DNA from: Anthostomella pinea
Lineage: Eukaryota > Ascomycota > Sordariomycetes > Xylariales > Xylariaceae
Length of the DNA: 64,000 nucleotides
NCBI GenBank assembly: GCA_963556695.1
Contig: CAUWAG010000018.1
Coordinates: 4,588,001-4,652,000 of the forward strand
Direction of reading: 5' to 3'
The notes under the pieces were generated by a model. It had not been told where the DNA came from. It saw only the letters and a list, made by a program, of their open reading frames with translations, and ran no database searches. Position numbers and translations under genes: made by a program. Below, one piece after another: positions 10,579 through 21,410 of the stretch (position 1 is its first letter; each line of letters begins with the position of its first letter).

Positions 10579-11676
10579 ATGGCATCCACCAAAGCACAAC
10601 CGCCCAGGAACCAAGCTGCCTAAACCAGCCCGAAAGCCCATGAGCTCGTGATCCGCAATGCCGCCTTCGCCATCAACCCGGCCGACTACATCAAGCAGGT
10701 CAAGGGCAACATGGTGTTCCCGTGGGTCAAGTACCCGTTCGTGCTGGGCTCCGACGTCGCGGGCGAGGTCGTCGAGGTCGGCAGCGCCGTCACGCGGTTT
10801 CGCGCTGGCGACCGCGTCGTCGCCTACGCCGCCAGCACGGATCCCGGACGGAACAGCAACGCCAAAGGTGGCTTTCAGCTTTACTCGCTCGTGTGCGATA
10901 ACATGGCCGCGCCTGTTCCCGAGGGCATGGCGCTGGAGAGCGCGGCTGTGCTGCCGATGGGGGTTACGACTGCTAGCTGCGCGTTATTTGGGAAGGACTT
11001 TTTGAAGTTGCGGCGGCCGGGGGTTGCGGGTGCTGGTGCTGGCCCGGATAAGAAGACGGGAAGTAAGGAGGTCGTGCTCGTCTGGGGCGGCTCCACGAGC
11101 GTCGGCTGCAACGCGATCCAGCTCGCCGTCGCGGCCGGGTACGACGTCGTCACCACGTGCTCGCCGCGGAACTTCAACCTGGTCAAGTCGCTGGGCGCGA
11201 CGCAGGCCTTCGACTACCGCAGCCCGACGGTCGTCGCGGACATCGTTGCCGCGACTGCCAAGCGCCAGGTCGCGGGCGCGCTGGCCATCGGGAGCCTATC
11301 GGGCAGCAAGTGCATGGACGTGGTGGCGCGCAGCCAGGGGAAGAAGTTCGTCGCTATGGTGTCGTACCCGGTGCCGGACGATCCTGATGCCGGCACACTG
11401 ACCTCGGCGTTCTGCTTTGTTCGCGGGACTGCTTCGTTGATGCTGAAGTCGCAGCTCACGGGCGTCAAGCAGAAGTTCGTGTTTGGGTCGGCTATCATCC
11501 ATGACGATGTCGGGAAAGCTCTCTGGGAGGACTTCTTGCCTGCGGCGTTGCAAGAGGGTCGATATGTCGCCGCTCCTGAGCCGCAGGTTGTCGGACATGA
11601 TCTGGAGTGCTTACAGGCGAACATGGACTTGCTGAAGAGGGGTGTCTCGGCGAAGAAGTTCGTGGTTACCCTGTGA
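10579..11676 (+). pseudogene. ToxD-like zinc-type (MDR) dehydrogenase / enoyl reductase with an early stop
   Basis: NADPH-dependent medium-chain dehydrogenase/reductase of the quinone-oxidoreductase / trans-enoyl-reductase kind, 365 residues if read through. It starts MASTKAQPPRNQAA and then hits TAA at 10621-10623 (codon 15), where relatives have a Trp-containing segment (AAW.TKP). After that the frame is clean to the end: GroES-like part (NPADY, GSDVAGEVVEVG), Rossmann part with GGSTSVG, and TTCSPRNF, where NADPH-selecting residues usually sit. No GT-AG intron removes the stop. A downstream start (Met at 10711) would lose part of the GroES-like domain. A pogo element lies 57 bp upstream of the ATG. 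Single-exon, GC-rich codon use. Substrate unknown. Confidence 0.8.
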
Positions 11677-11991
11677 GCCCCGATGAACCGGGACGGATCG
11701 TGATTGTTTTGCTTGGAATTATGTAGCGTATTTGATGATATCCTGGGCTTGTGAATAGACTGATTGATTTGTCTCCATTCCCGGGGTTCGAATGTGCGTG
11801 CACATGCTGTCAAGGCTGACATCAGATTCGAAATTTGCAACCAGAGGCTGCTGCGTGCTACAACATGTCAGCCCTACACATTTTTCACCATCGAGAAACA
11901 TGATGAACTGCAAGTGCCATTTGCCCAAGGTATTGTATCATTAACTACTGAGCTCAACAGCTAGATCCAAACGCACCCGCTCGCGCCCGTC

Positions 11992-12687
11992 CTAGACGAA
12001 TTGCACGTTGCCAAAGAACGGCGTCATGTGAAAGCTGGACTGATTCGTCGGGCTCCACGCACCCAGACCCTGATCAGGGAACGTGTCCGGCGACACAATC
12101 GTGCGAAAGAAGTTCATCCTCCACTGCGTGCCCTGCGCCTGGCCGTTATCAACATTGAACAGGCCCAGCGGGATGCTCGCAGCCGACGTCCACGTCTGCG
12201 TCTCGGGGTTCAGCACCGTGTTGGCGATCAGGCCGTCGACCAGCGGCTCGGCGACGTAGAAGGTGTCGAACGGCGCGCCCGTCACGCGCACCTTGGTCGG
12301 GTTGTAGATGAAGGCCTGGAAGGTGACGTTGTTGGGGCTGACCTCGAACTCCAGGTACGTCTGCGGGTCATTGGTGCCACGGTAGATGAAGGCCTCCATC
12401 ACCTCGTAGTTGTAGATAGCGTCGTTGGTGGTCTGGCTGGCGTTGTAGTAGAAGTTGATCTCCTCATGTGCCGTGAAGACGATGTTGATGGCGTTGTCCG
12501 TGTAGCACAGGTCGACCTGCGTCAGCGGGAAGGCGGACTCGCCGTTCGGCACCGACTTGTCGTACTGCACGCTGCCCTTGCCGGCGACGCAGGCGGGGAC
12601 GTCCAGGGAGGGCACGGCGGCGCTGGTGCATTGCGCTCCGAAAAGGGGGGCGCCCACCACCAGCAGCACATTGATCCAGCGAGGCAT
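11992..12687 (-). CDS. Secreted CBM9-like (DOMON-type fold) protein
   Basis: Intact 231-residue single-exon gene. Residues 1-23 (MPRWINVLLVVGAPLFGAQC) form a signal peptide. The mature part resembles the fungal family-9-like carbohydrate-binding domain: a beta-rich stretch with CYTDNAINIVFTAHEEINFYYNAS, EVMEAFIYRG, YLEFEVSPN, and a closing WRMNFFRT...FHMTPFFGNVQFV. Several N-glycosylation sequons (YNAS, NNVT, TNQS) support secretion. Likely binds or acts on extracellular polysaccharide or serves as an aldose-epimerase-type accessory; exact ligand unknown. A TATA box lies about 145 bp upstream of the ATG. The gene is clean although flanked by pseudogenes. Family call from memory of motif pattern. 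Confidence 0.75.
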   Translation of the reverse strand: MPRWINVLLVVGAPLFGAQCTSAAVPSLDVPACVAGKGSVQYDKSVPNGESAFPLTQVDLCYTDNAINIVFTAHEEINFYYNASQTTNDAIYNYEVMEAFIYRGTNDPQTYLEFEVSPNNVTFQAFIYNPTKVRVTGAPFDTFYVAEPLVDGLIANTVLNPETQTWTSAASIPLGLFNVDNGQAQGTQWRMNFFRTIVSPDTFPDQGLGAWSPTNQSSFHMTPFFGNVQFV

Positions 12688-12771
12688 TGCGACGATGAGA
12701 ATGGACTCGAATATGGTAGCTGGGTCACACGTTCACGGGAATGACGCCGACTTGGTGAAGATTGCCTGGGG

Positions 12772-12790
12772 GAGAGAGAGAGAGAGAGAG
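12772..12790. repeat. GA dinucleotide microsatellite
   Basis: Run of about nine GA units located in the 5' leader/promoter of the CBM9-like gene, between TATA box and ATG. Confidence 0.8.
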
Positions 12791-12828
12791 ATAAGGCAGA
12801 CCCGCGGCTGTCACTTCTGAGATCTCAT

Positions 12829-12837
12829 ATTTATATA
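12829..12837 (-). promoter_or_regulatory. TATA box of the CBM9-like gene
   Basis: On the minus strand reads TATATAAAT, about 145 bp from the start codon at 12687. Confidence 0.5.
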
Positions 12838-12849
12838 GGCACCTTGTGT

Positions 12850-14060
12850 TACCGTACTCGTTGGACGCGGGGACAGGTACAGTCGGTGGAGTGTTTCAAC
12901 TCACTGTTTGCTGCTTAGAAATGAGGTAGCATCGGGCGAATCCTACCTGCAAACCGGTTCTCGCGGAGAACCCAGCTGACCGAAGCGCAAGACCCAAGAT
13001 CCAAAGGGTGGTCAGCTTGTGATCTCTTATCACGAAATGGCCTCACTGGCCTGCAATCAAACTCATGGCATCTCGTATCGACCCTGGACTTCCATGTGTC
13101 TTGGCACTCGCCTATGCCCCCTGCCATGCCACCGATTGGTCTAGATGCACAAGATGAGCGGCGTGTTTCCGCTGCAGCTACAATTCGCCGAGCAGTCGGC
13201 GGTGTAACGTTGGATAGGATTCGGCGCATGTGACCTCACCGCCATGTCCGAAGTTCGTGATACCGCATAGGCCCCCTATTGTAAAGCATTACCGCGAAAC
13301 CAACCTATGCGTGTCTGATCCGATGATGGTGATGTGGTCGTTTGTCGCACCTGTCGAAATGTCACAGAGGTGTGTTTGTCTGGGGAACACCGGTAGAAGA
13401 CACATCAACTCCAACAAGCTTTTCTGATGCGGCTTATGCCACATCATGTCTGCCATCTGATGAATGTGCCTCGGAGCCCAACGTTGCCTTGGCTTCCTTC
13501 GGGCTCACTTTGGGTTTTGGGGGAACGATCGGGAGGGCCGGAACTGCGGTGGTAAGTCGAAGTCCACGGCGAGGTCCATGTTGGAAAGTAGCAGCCTCCG
13601 ACAGGTGAGCTTCCTGGACGCTGTCGAGTACTTCCTGCGGATAGAGTCAATCGTCTTTCACTGCATCCATGGGCTGCGCCGATGGCTCGGTGTCATCCCA
13701 TGGAGGTTTTGCAGTGCACCATCTCGTCAGGCTTGCTCCAGCAGCAGCGATTTGTACGAAGCCAAGGGGCAGGCATATGGAGCGATTTATTTTATTGTCA
13801 AGCTCTTCGACCGTAACAGAGGAGCCCACCCCAAATTTCCTAAAAGACAACAAAAAGCAGAGCCCCCGTGCTGTACAATAAGTGCACGTATAGCAACTCT
13901 CACAACCAAAGCAGCCTATCTCTTACCCGTAGGCTGTTTTCTCCTGACATTGAGACTTGATTGAACTAAAACCGTAGATATGTATCAAGATTCTGTAATT
14001 TATTTTCGTTGTTCGTTTGAAGAGATCAGCAAAGACTACAACTTCTAAACTTAGTGATAC
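12850..14060. other. Gene-less spacer
   Basis: Normal composition on the left, turning into the 3' flank of a Copia remnant on the right. Frames of up to about 165 codons occur but show no recognisable domain and overlap each other on both strands. Nothing supportable. Confidence 0.5.
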
Positions 14061-14430
14061 CCTCAGTCTGAAAGGGCGTGTTAGAATACGTGCTCATTGG
14101 CGTATTTAGCTTTGTTGTGATGTGTACTATGTTGTCATCCTGTGCGATCACATGTGGTTGTCAGAGGGACCTTTCCCACCTATTTAAGTAGGATGGTACC
14201 CCCATCAGCTATCCTTCTTGTGACAATCAGGCCTGCAGCTGCGCTGGTCAGGGCTGATGGGATGAAATATCAAGATTCAACGATATCTAAGGAAGAAGAG
14301 GCAAGGTCGGAAGAGAACGGGGAAGCTAGGGGTATATATGTACATCAATATGTGGAGGTATTATGTAATACCGTAACACTTCTTCCTTCCAATATAGACC
14401 GTCCCCAAATTTTACACAAAACAGACAACA
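14061..14430 (+). mobile_element. Copia 3' end: polypurine tract and 3' LTR, interrupted
   Basis: The string CCTCAGTCTGAAAGGGCG at 14061-14078 differs by one base from the polypurine tract that precedes the 3' LTR of the Copia element at 33356. The LTR starts TGTTAGAATA (14079) and ends GACAACA (14430), followed by TGG. A 160-bp solo LTR with its 5-bp duplication is inserted in it; without that insert the LTR is 187 bp, close to the 198 bp of the complete element. A TATA-like CTATTTAAGT sits near 14180. No coding part of this element remains in the window. Confidence 0.7.
14219..14378. mobile_element. 160-bp solo LTR, copy A (TSD CTTCT)
   Basis: Starts TGTGACAATC and ends CCGTAACA, so it has the TG...CA ends of an LTR. 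It is flanked by a perfect 5-bp direct repeat, CTTCT, at 14214-14218 and 14379-14383. The same 160-bp unit occurs inverted at 49870-50029 with a different duplication (CCTAG). Two copies with the same exact length and their own target duplications show that this is a discrete mobile unit. No internal region is present in either copy. Inserted in a Copia LTR. Confidence 0.9.
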
Positions 14431-14434
14431 TGGT

Positions 14435-14518
14435 CTCTAGTCTTGATATTCTCGTCAATACAGTAATAGCTGCTTGCTGCAGGCCATGTCCCAGCTCCCC
14501 AGTACACTTGCCGTGACA
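14435..14518 (+). repeat. 84-bp repeat S, orientation 1
   Basis: CTCTAGTCTTGATATTCTCG to GCCGTGACA. The same 84 bp occurs inverted at 53298-53381 with few differences. In both loci it is followed by repeat R in one and the same orientation. Confidence 0.75.
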
Positions 14519-14636
14519 GAGAGAGAGAGATAGGTACAGCGGGAGGTTGTCCCTTCAAGAGGATCCTCTGGTCAGATCCTTCCCTTATTGGGAGGTATCG
14601 GCTTGTCATGTGGGAAGGTCCGTGCAGGCCGTCACA
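14519..14636 (+). repeat. About 118-bp repeat R, copy A
   Basis: Starts with a GA run and GATAGGTACAG, contains GGATCCTCTGGTCAGATCC, and ends CAGGCCGTCACA. Matches 53390-53509 in the same orientation with scattered differences. Identity unknown; probably part of an LTR or small non-autonomous element. Confidence 0.7.
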
Positions 14637-14689
14637 TCTGTCTGCAATAGGTAGTTACAAAACCACGAACGAACGTACCACCAATACTT

Positions 14690-15150
14690 CCGCATATGAA
14701 TTTTCACAGTATTTTTATATAAAAACTGATTTTATTAAGTAGGTCTTAATTTAAATCGTTCATATCGTTTAATTATCAACTTATCGTCAGATTCAAGGGA
14801 TCTCTAAGGGTGTATGTCCTGTGGAGTGCTGGCTAGTCAGGTGGCTAGTCAAGGAGGCTGCCATAACTAGCACCCTGAATCGTACGTTGACTTGGGAAAA
14901 GGTGGGCCGGAGGATCGTCTCCGGCATCTCCGGAGCTGTACGAATAGGTGTAGATAGCACGCAATTGGGATAGCTGAGAAATGATAACAACGATTGCAGC
15001 TACCGCTCAAGACCACAGGCTTGTCAACTCTTTGAAATCTGACACTTATGACTTGATTAAATATAATCAGAATATGATATTACGTCTTAATTACTTGATT
15101 AAGTAATATATACGGATGTTGTAATTAGTTATATGCTTAATCAAATAGTA
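14690..15150. other. AT-rich spacer with RIP-like stretches
   Basis: Mostly AT-rich with a GC-richer patch around 14790-14980. No gene or recognisable repeat. Confidence 0.4.
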
Positions 15151-15154
15151 AGTA

Positions 15155-15274
15155 GGTTATACTAGCCTTTAAGTAAATATTAAAATACATATTATCCCTT
15201 TTATATAGTAAGTATCTTAATACTTATCCTTTTTCTTTAAGTATTTTAATACTTACTTTAAAACTAGTATAACC
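15155..15274. mobile_element. 120-bp MITE with TA target duplication
   Basis: Left end GGTTATACTAG (15155) and right end CTAGTATAACC (15274) begin a 34-bp terminal inverted repeat that matches at about 30 of 34 positions; most mismatches are C/T or G/A. TA is present on both sides (15153-15154, 15275-15276). No coding capacity. It fits a miniature inverted-repeat element of the Tc1/mariner type. Its autonomous parent is not in the window. Confidence 0.7.
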
Positions 15275-15720
15275 TATTTATCACTACCTTAAACGAAGAG
15301 ACAGCGAGTGTGCTGCCGATTTCGGCATGTTTTGCCTCCAAGTCTGGCAGTGCATTTGCCAGCGATCCGTCGCCGCTTTAAGGTGCATACCCCATCATGC
15401 GCCACCATGCACATGGGCCTTATACTTCGATGTATCGTTCAGAGTACTCATGTCCCCGATCACGACCCAAATCCTGGACTCTTATTCAGTTCGGTATCTA
15501 GCACCGATGCTGTGTCCTTTCCCTTCCCTTGTTTGCTCGGCCTGTCAGCAGCATAACCAGAGATGGCTCCTATATTCCTTTTAAATACCAGTTCTCTCGC
15601 TTTATTTGGGCAATAAGGTTTTTGTGTTTTCTCTTCCTCATTACCTCCAGTTGAATGAGCGCAACGTTTTCTAACAAACTGCACTTATTATGATCGATTA
15701 TTCCTTACAGCATTAATAGC

Positions 15721-17526
15721 ATGGCCCGCCAACGTGTCAAAAATGACCCATGCAACTCACAAGTCACAGACGACCTGTATGACACAGACGCATCTTTCTC
15801 CGCAGTAGGGCACACTCTTGCCAAAAACAACTATTTTTCTTGGCGCCCCGCTGTTAGGGCGCAACCTCTACATCTGCACTAAAGCAGGCATTTGTTTCAG
15901 TACCTGACTATCCTTGCCAAGGCGCAGAAAATTTTTCTCACAAGCTGGATAGCACCCTTTCACGACAGGCCCCCAAACACGCTAGTGGCCGTCCCAAAGA
16001 CGATTACTGGCGGCGTGTTTAAATCTCCAGTCCCTAAAAGAACACATGACCCGGCAACCCCAAGCAGGCTCCGCCAGGCACTGCTCGACGACATCAACAG
16101 CAGCCCGTCACAGGTCTCTAAGGCTGACTTCACCACTGTTTCCCCTCTAAAAGGAAAATCCCGAAATATCATTAATAGCAGCACCATTGATATAGAATTA
16201 CCTCAGTCAAGCGAAATCCCTACAGACCAAGCCATTGGAGGTGATACAGGGAACAAAGTCTCTTCTTCAGAGTGCCAGGATCAAGTTGCCAAAATACTGG
16301 CTAAAGACAAGCATCTCTATGAAGCCAGGATGACAATGTTTCAGGAGTGTGTTGCAGCAGTCGATAAGACACTTGAGAAAGCTGGAACCGAACTATACTC
16401 TCATGCCAAGGAGTTCAGCGCTTTCTTCTCCAAATGCCTGAACGAGTGGCTGGAAACCCGAGATCTGCCCAAAAGAAAGACCACTCCTGGCGGGATAGGG
16501 ATAGGGAAGCCCACCATGACCTTCGCCCAAGCTGTCTCCTCTGGCCAACGACAGCATCCATGGACAGTCAACACTACCATAAAGAAAACACAGCCTGGCG
16601 CCCTTATCACTGCCAACCAACTGAAGAAGAAGCAGGATGATCTCCGGGTCTTTGTCCGCATGGATAATAGCCACCTAGAGCCTTATGGAATCAAGTCTAC
16701 ACTGAACAGAAGACTTAAGCTCCACCCTCAGGAGCTTAGAGAAGTGACACGATGTCCTTCTGGTTTTACCTTACACCCAAGGGACAAGCCAACTCAGGCT
16801 AAGCTTCTGGCTTTCCAAGAAGAAATTGCCGACATTCTCAAGGCACAAAAGATTGAGACCCACACAGTCTGGCATCATTACAAGGTCAATGGATGCCCAA
16901 GAAAGGTCATCAGTGCAGAAGGGTTCACAATCGATATTACTGACACTGTTGTTGCCGATGAAGTTGAAGCCCAAACAGGCGACAGACCTCTGAGGTGCAT
17001 ACTCTCAAAGAACACGATTGATTCTGATCCAGAAACTACATGGATAATCTCTCTGCCCAGTGCAGCAAGGAAACCATTCACGCTTTTTGCCCACTCAATG
17101 ACCTCAAGGCATATTCAACACACCCCCAAGGTTCACCAGTGTGCAAGCTGCTTCAGATACCATGGTAGGAATTACCGATGCGAAAAGCAAGTATGTGCAC
17201 ACTGCGCCAACACAGTACACCAGGGAGAGTGCGAAAAACCAATCCCAAAGTGTGTCAACTGCAAAGGACCTCATGCTGCCAACTTCGACAAATGCCCTGC
17301 CCGCCCCAAGGTTGTGAAAGGTACCATCCATAAGCACACATGGGAGCAAATCCAGGAAATAAGGCTAGCCGGAGAAAGAGCCAGATCCAAGGCCTTCAAC
17401 GAAGCAGGCAGAAACCAAGCTGGGTCAACACCTAGCAATAATAACAAAGACACCACAATGCAAATCGACACAACAGATACAACTCATCCCAGAGATGCCG
17501 ATACCATTGTTGTCAGTCAATGTTAG
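15721..17526 (+). pseudogene. LINE copy 1 ORF1, gag-like zinc-knuckle protein
   Basis: RNA-binding protein of the element, 601 codons from ATG 15721 (MARQRVKNDPC). TAA at 15880-15882 interrupts it; after that the frame is open to 17526. Around residue 240 comes the segment PTMTFAQAVSSG; near residues 470-540 lie CCHC-type knuckles (CASCFRYHG, CAHCANTVHQGEC, CVNCKGPHAANFDKC) that bind nucleic acid. The stop codon overlaps the ORF2 start (AATGTTAG), which suggests coupled or re-initiating translation. Confidence 0.85.
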
Positions 17527-20500
17527 GTACATCAAACGAAACACATCAACACGGGCATCTAGTCATCCATTCTGTGAATACAGCAGGGGGACAAAAGAGT
17601 GCAGGCCCTACAGAGTTAGCCATCAACCTGGCTGACTATAAAGGAGAACAAGCAGACATCATTCTGATGCAAGAGCCCTGGGTTGGCATACCACCAGGCA
17701 GGAGAATGGGAGTAAAGACACACCCCAATTACGATATATACTCCCCAGTGGATTCCTGGGACAGCGACAGTACACGGCCCAGATCTCTCATCTATGTGAG
17801 AAAATACCTTCAAGCGGATCAACTTCGGCCCTATGCTACACGAGACATCACCTGGGTCAAGGTACAAGGCATTACATTTGCCAGTGTCTACCGGCCATGT
17901 GACAACCCACAGGAAGTGGATGACATTCTGGAAGTATGGACTCCACCTTTTGGCTGCGTTATAGCTGGAGATTTCAATGCTGGCGACACATCCTGGGACT
18001 CAAGCAATCCAGGATATCATGGTGGTACTATACTTGCACAAACTATGGCAGACCACGGACTGGATCTGATTTCTGAACCAGATGTCCCGACACATGATGA
18101 CGGAAATGTACTAGATCTGGTGTTCTCTGATGTCCCCATGGCTGAAGCCTCAGTCAATGATGCACTTCAGTGCACCTCAGATCATGAGACATTACGAATA
18201 GTCATTCCAATCCAGGGAGATCTGGACCGAGTACCCAAGGCCAATCATTGGATAGTACCGGACGATAAACTACAGGAGCTGGCAGATAATGTCCAAACCA
18301 GGATTCATGAACTCCCCCGGCTGGGTGTATCCCCTGGCCAGGTGGACACCTTTACACAAAGCCTGATCAACATGATCCAAGGCTGTATCAGGACAGTGGG
18401 CAAGAGGCCCCGTCAATCTAGGCCCACTGCTTGGTGGAATGATGACTGCAAAGCAGCTGTTCAGACATACAGGGCCCTTTCCAAACAGACTACAAGCCAA
18501 GAAGGACGGAATTCAGCCTGACGGGAATTTCGCGGCGTGGTTCGGAAAGCTAGGAGAGAGTACTGGCAGACTCTAATCAATTCAGCAACTGAGCCAAAGG
18601 ACCTATACAGAATCGTCTCTTGGCACAAGTTATCAGCAGGAATGCGTTCCCCTCCAATCATCATAGGAGACCAAATATTCGAGTCACAAGAGAGCAAGGC
18701 AAATGCATTACGCTCAGCCACGCTTGAACGAAGTACCTCAGACAACGATATCATCGACCCCTGGTCCGCTCAGATCATACAACCCAAGCCACACATCCCC
18801 CTTGAATACCACGTCGGACTGGAAGAGGCTGAAGGGTGCACTTTAGGAACCAAGAGCAACTCCCCGGGAGTAGATACCCTCACAGTACGGATTCTGAAAG
18901 CTTGCTGGCCAGTCATTGGTGAACATATCAGAGCCCTTTTCCAGACCTGCCTACTGATTGGACACCACCCTAAACCATTCAAAGTAGCTGAGGTGGTGAT
19001 AATCCCAAAACCAGGAAAGAAAGACTACTCCAATCCCAGGGCCTACAGACCAATATCGCTACTGTCATGTCTTGGCAAGGGCCTAGAACGACTCATTGCG
19101 AAAAGAATTACCTGGTTTGTTGTCAAACTTGGAATTCTAGCCCCACAACATTTTGGAGCTCTACCAAAGCGCTCTGCCACTGACCTGGTAGCTGCACTCA
19201 TACACGATATTGAGCAGGCCCTTGACCAAGGCCTCGTTGCAACGGTAGTCACATCAGATGTGAAAGGGGCCTTTGATGCTGCCCTAATGGGACGGCTGGT
19301 GGTTCGCATGAGAGAACAGGGCTGGCCAGGCTTTCTCATAAGATGGGTCCAGTCGTTCATGTCCGAGCGGTCCGCAAGAGTTCGGTTTGAAGGTACTGTG
19401 ACCGATATAAAAGCTCTCACTTGTGGGCTCCCACAAGGCTCACCAGTCTCTCCAATCCTCTACATGCTGTATACAGAGCCAATCTGTGCCCGACTTGGCA
19501 TGAAAAGAAGACGCTTTGGATATGCAGATGATCTAGCAACACTCTGCATTGGAAAGAACCTTAAAGAAACAGCTGCAGAGGCTTCTGAAAACCTTCATTT
19601 GCTCAACCAATGGGGACATAACAATGCTATTGAATTTGATCCCGACAAAACCGAGATCATGCACTTCTCACGGAAAAAGAACTCAGACAATCCCCCAGTT
19701 TGCCACGGAACAATGAACAAAACAGCTAAGCATTCCATGCGATGGCTAGGTGTCCTTCTGGATAGGAAACTAAACTTCAAAGACTATGTTTCTCACTGGG
19801 CCAAGAAAGCTAGTAGGGTAGCAAATCACCTTCGAGGACTATGCAACACAGTCAAAGGACTTCCAGTAAAGTCAACCAAGAGGGCTGTGAAAGCTTGTGT
19901 TATTCCTATTCTCACACATGGCCTGGAGGCCTGGTACCCAGGAATCGAGAAAACTGGGAGCTTAGGTGAGACATCAGCATGTCGCATTAAGGGGCTTCTT
20001 GGAACAATAGATGCCGTACTACGAACGGCGATCAGGGCTATCTTGCCAGTCTGGAAAACACACCCTGGACATATCTTACACTTTGAATCGCAGATTCCCC
20101 CAGCAGGAGTTCTTGCAGAGTCAATAAGACGACGTCACGGCCTCCGACTAGGACGAATAGATCAGAGACACCCTCTGGTTGGCAGGCTCCAAATACAAGC
20201 TCGCAAGGATCCAACAAGGCTACAAAGAAGCTTCCAGCTAGTCCCTGACTTCCAGAGACCAATACTTACCAGGCCATCATGGAGGAAGCGCCCAATCCGC
20301 AAAGACAAAGACAAAGAAACAGAGCTCTTCAAGCAATGGTTACAAGAGAGAAACGTGAACACTGACCTTGTCATCTACTCAGATGGATCACAGTTGGATG
20401 ACCAAGGCACAATCCGCACTGGATGGGGTTATACCATCAGGAAAGGCGGCACTACACAAGAAGTATACCGGGGAAGGGGCAGACTTCTACAAGCAGAAGT

Positions 20501-21212
20501 AGTAGATGCTGAAGTCCATGGTGCTCTCCAAGGTCTTGCAGCAGCCAGGGCAATTGGACACGGAAAACAGCTATATGTCTGCCTGGACAACACGTCAGTG
20601 GTAGATGGGCTCAATGGGACTCCACCCGAGACATCACAAAACATTTTTCTACGATTTCAAGAACTTGCCACAGCACACACTCCTGGAGTGACCGTCAAAT
20701 GGATTCCTGGACACAGAGATATTGATGGCAACGAAGCTGCCGACACACTAGCAAAAGAGGGTGCCATGCTGGAAACAGACACAACAAATCTTCCTACAAT
20801 CTCTTGGGTCAAGAGAGATCTCAAAAGACAGGGCAAGAAAGAGTTCAACCAATGGTGGAAAGACCAATCAGAATCTAGGTATCAAGAAGTATACTCACAT
20901 GCAGTAACTGAAAGAGACCTTATATCTTTTAAGAGGAGTACTTTACACAGACTTCTAGCGGCCAGATCTGGACATGGCGACTTTGCCAGATACCATGAAC
21001 GCTTTGGGCACACAGATTCAAATGATCACTGCAGCTGTGGTGAGAAGAAAACACCACAACACATTTTCTTTTGTAAGAGGCTGGGGAAAAATCGGCTACT
21101 GCCTAGGCATTCGCCTAGGGCAGCTTGTTTACAATACTTAGGGGAGAGGAGCACAGAATGGGCAAAATTCGTGGAGAAGAGCAAGTTCTTTTCAACAATC
21201 TGCCCCCGATAG
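17520..21212 (+). pseudogene. LINE copy 1 ORF2: endonuclease, reverse transcriptase, RNase H
   Basis: Polyprotein of 1230 codons that nicks target DNA and reverse-transcribes the element. N-terminal APE-like endonuclease (QEPWVG, GDFNAGDTSWDS, LDLVFSD, SDHET), then reverse transcriptase (SDVKGAFDA, GLPQGSPVSPILY, active site YADDLATL), RNase H (IYSDGSQ, DAEVHGAL, CLDNTSVVDG, GHRDIDGNEAADTL) and a C-terminal Cys/His cluster (CSCGEKKTPQHIFFC). One TGA at 18519-18521 breaks it between endonuclease and RT; copy 2 has CGA (Arg) there, so it is a single C-to-T change. Everything else looks intact. Confidence 0.92.
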
Positions 21213-21410
21213 ATAGCCTTCCTTGAAGGACCAGATGGATGACCCCAAGGTCATACCGCCGCAACAACGGGGATGGGCCCGTGAGCGGGACTGACTGTAC
21301 TTATTATCTTGAGACCTCCACAACCCTGCGATGCAGAGGCTCTGGGAGGCGTGGTTTGCACTACTGAGGAGCTACCCCCACGTTAAATACAAAACAAACA
21401 AACAAACTCT

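Larger units (their letters stand above)
15721..21407 (+). mobile_element. Tad-like LINE copy 1
   Basis: Non-LTR retrotransposon with ORF1 (15721-17526), ORF2 (17520-21212), a 3' UTR and a CAAA-repeat tail (21389-21407). The 5' end is not defined; sequence between 15280 and 15720 may be its 5' UTR. Each ORF has just one nonsense codon, so this is the best preserved of three head-to-tail copies. Confidence 0.9.

Noticed and set aside
10577..10630. Intron removing the codon-15 stop of the dehydrogenase
   Set aside because: There is no GT donor between the ATG and the TAA.
12001..12744. 247-codon plus-strand frame opposite the CBM9-like gene
   Set aside because: Arg/Val-rich shadow of a GC-rich gene; the minus strand has signal peptide and domain.
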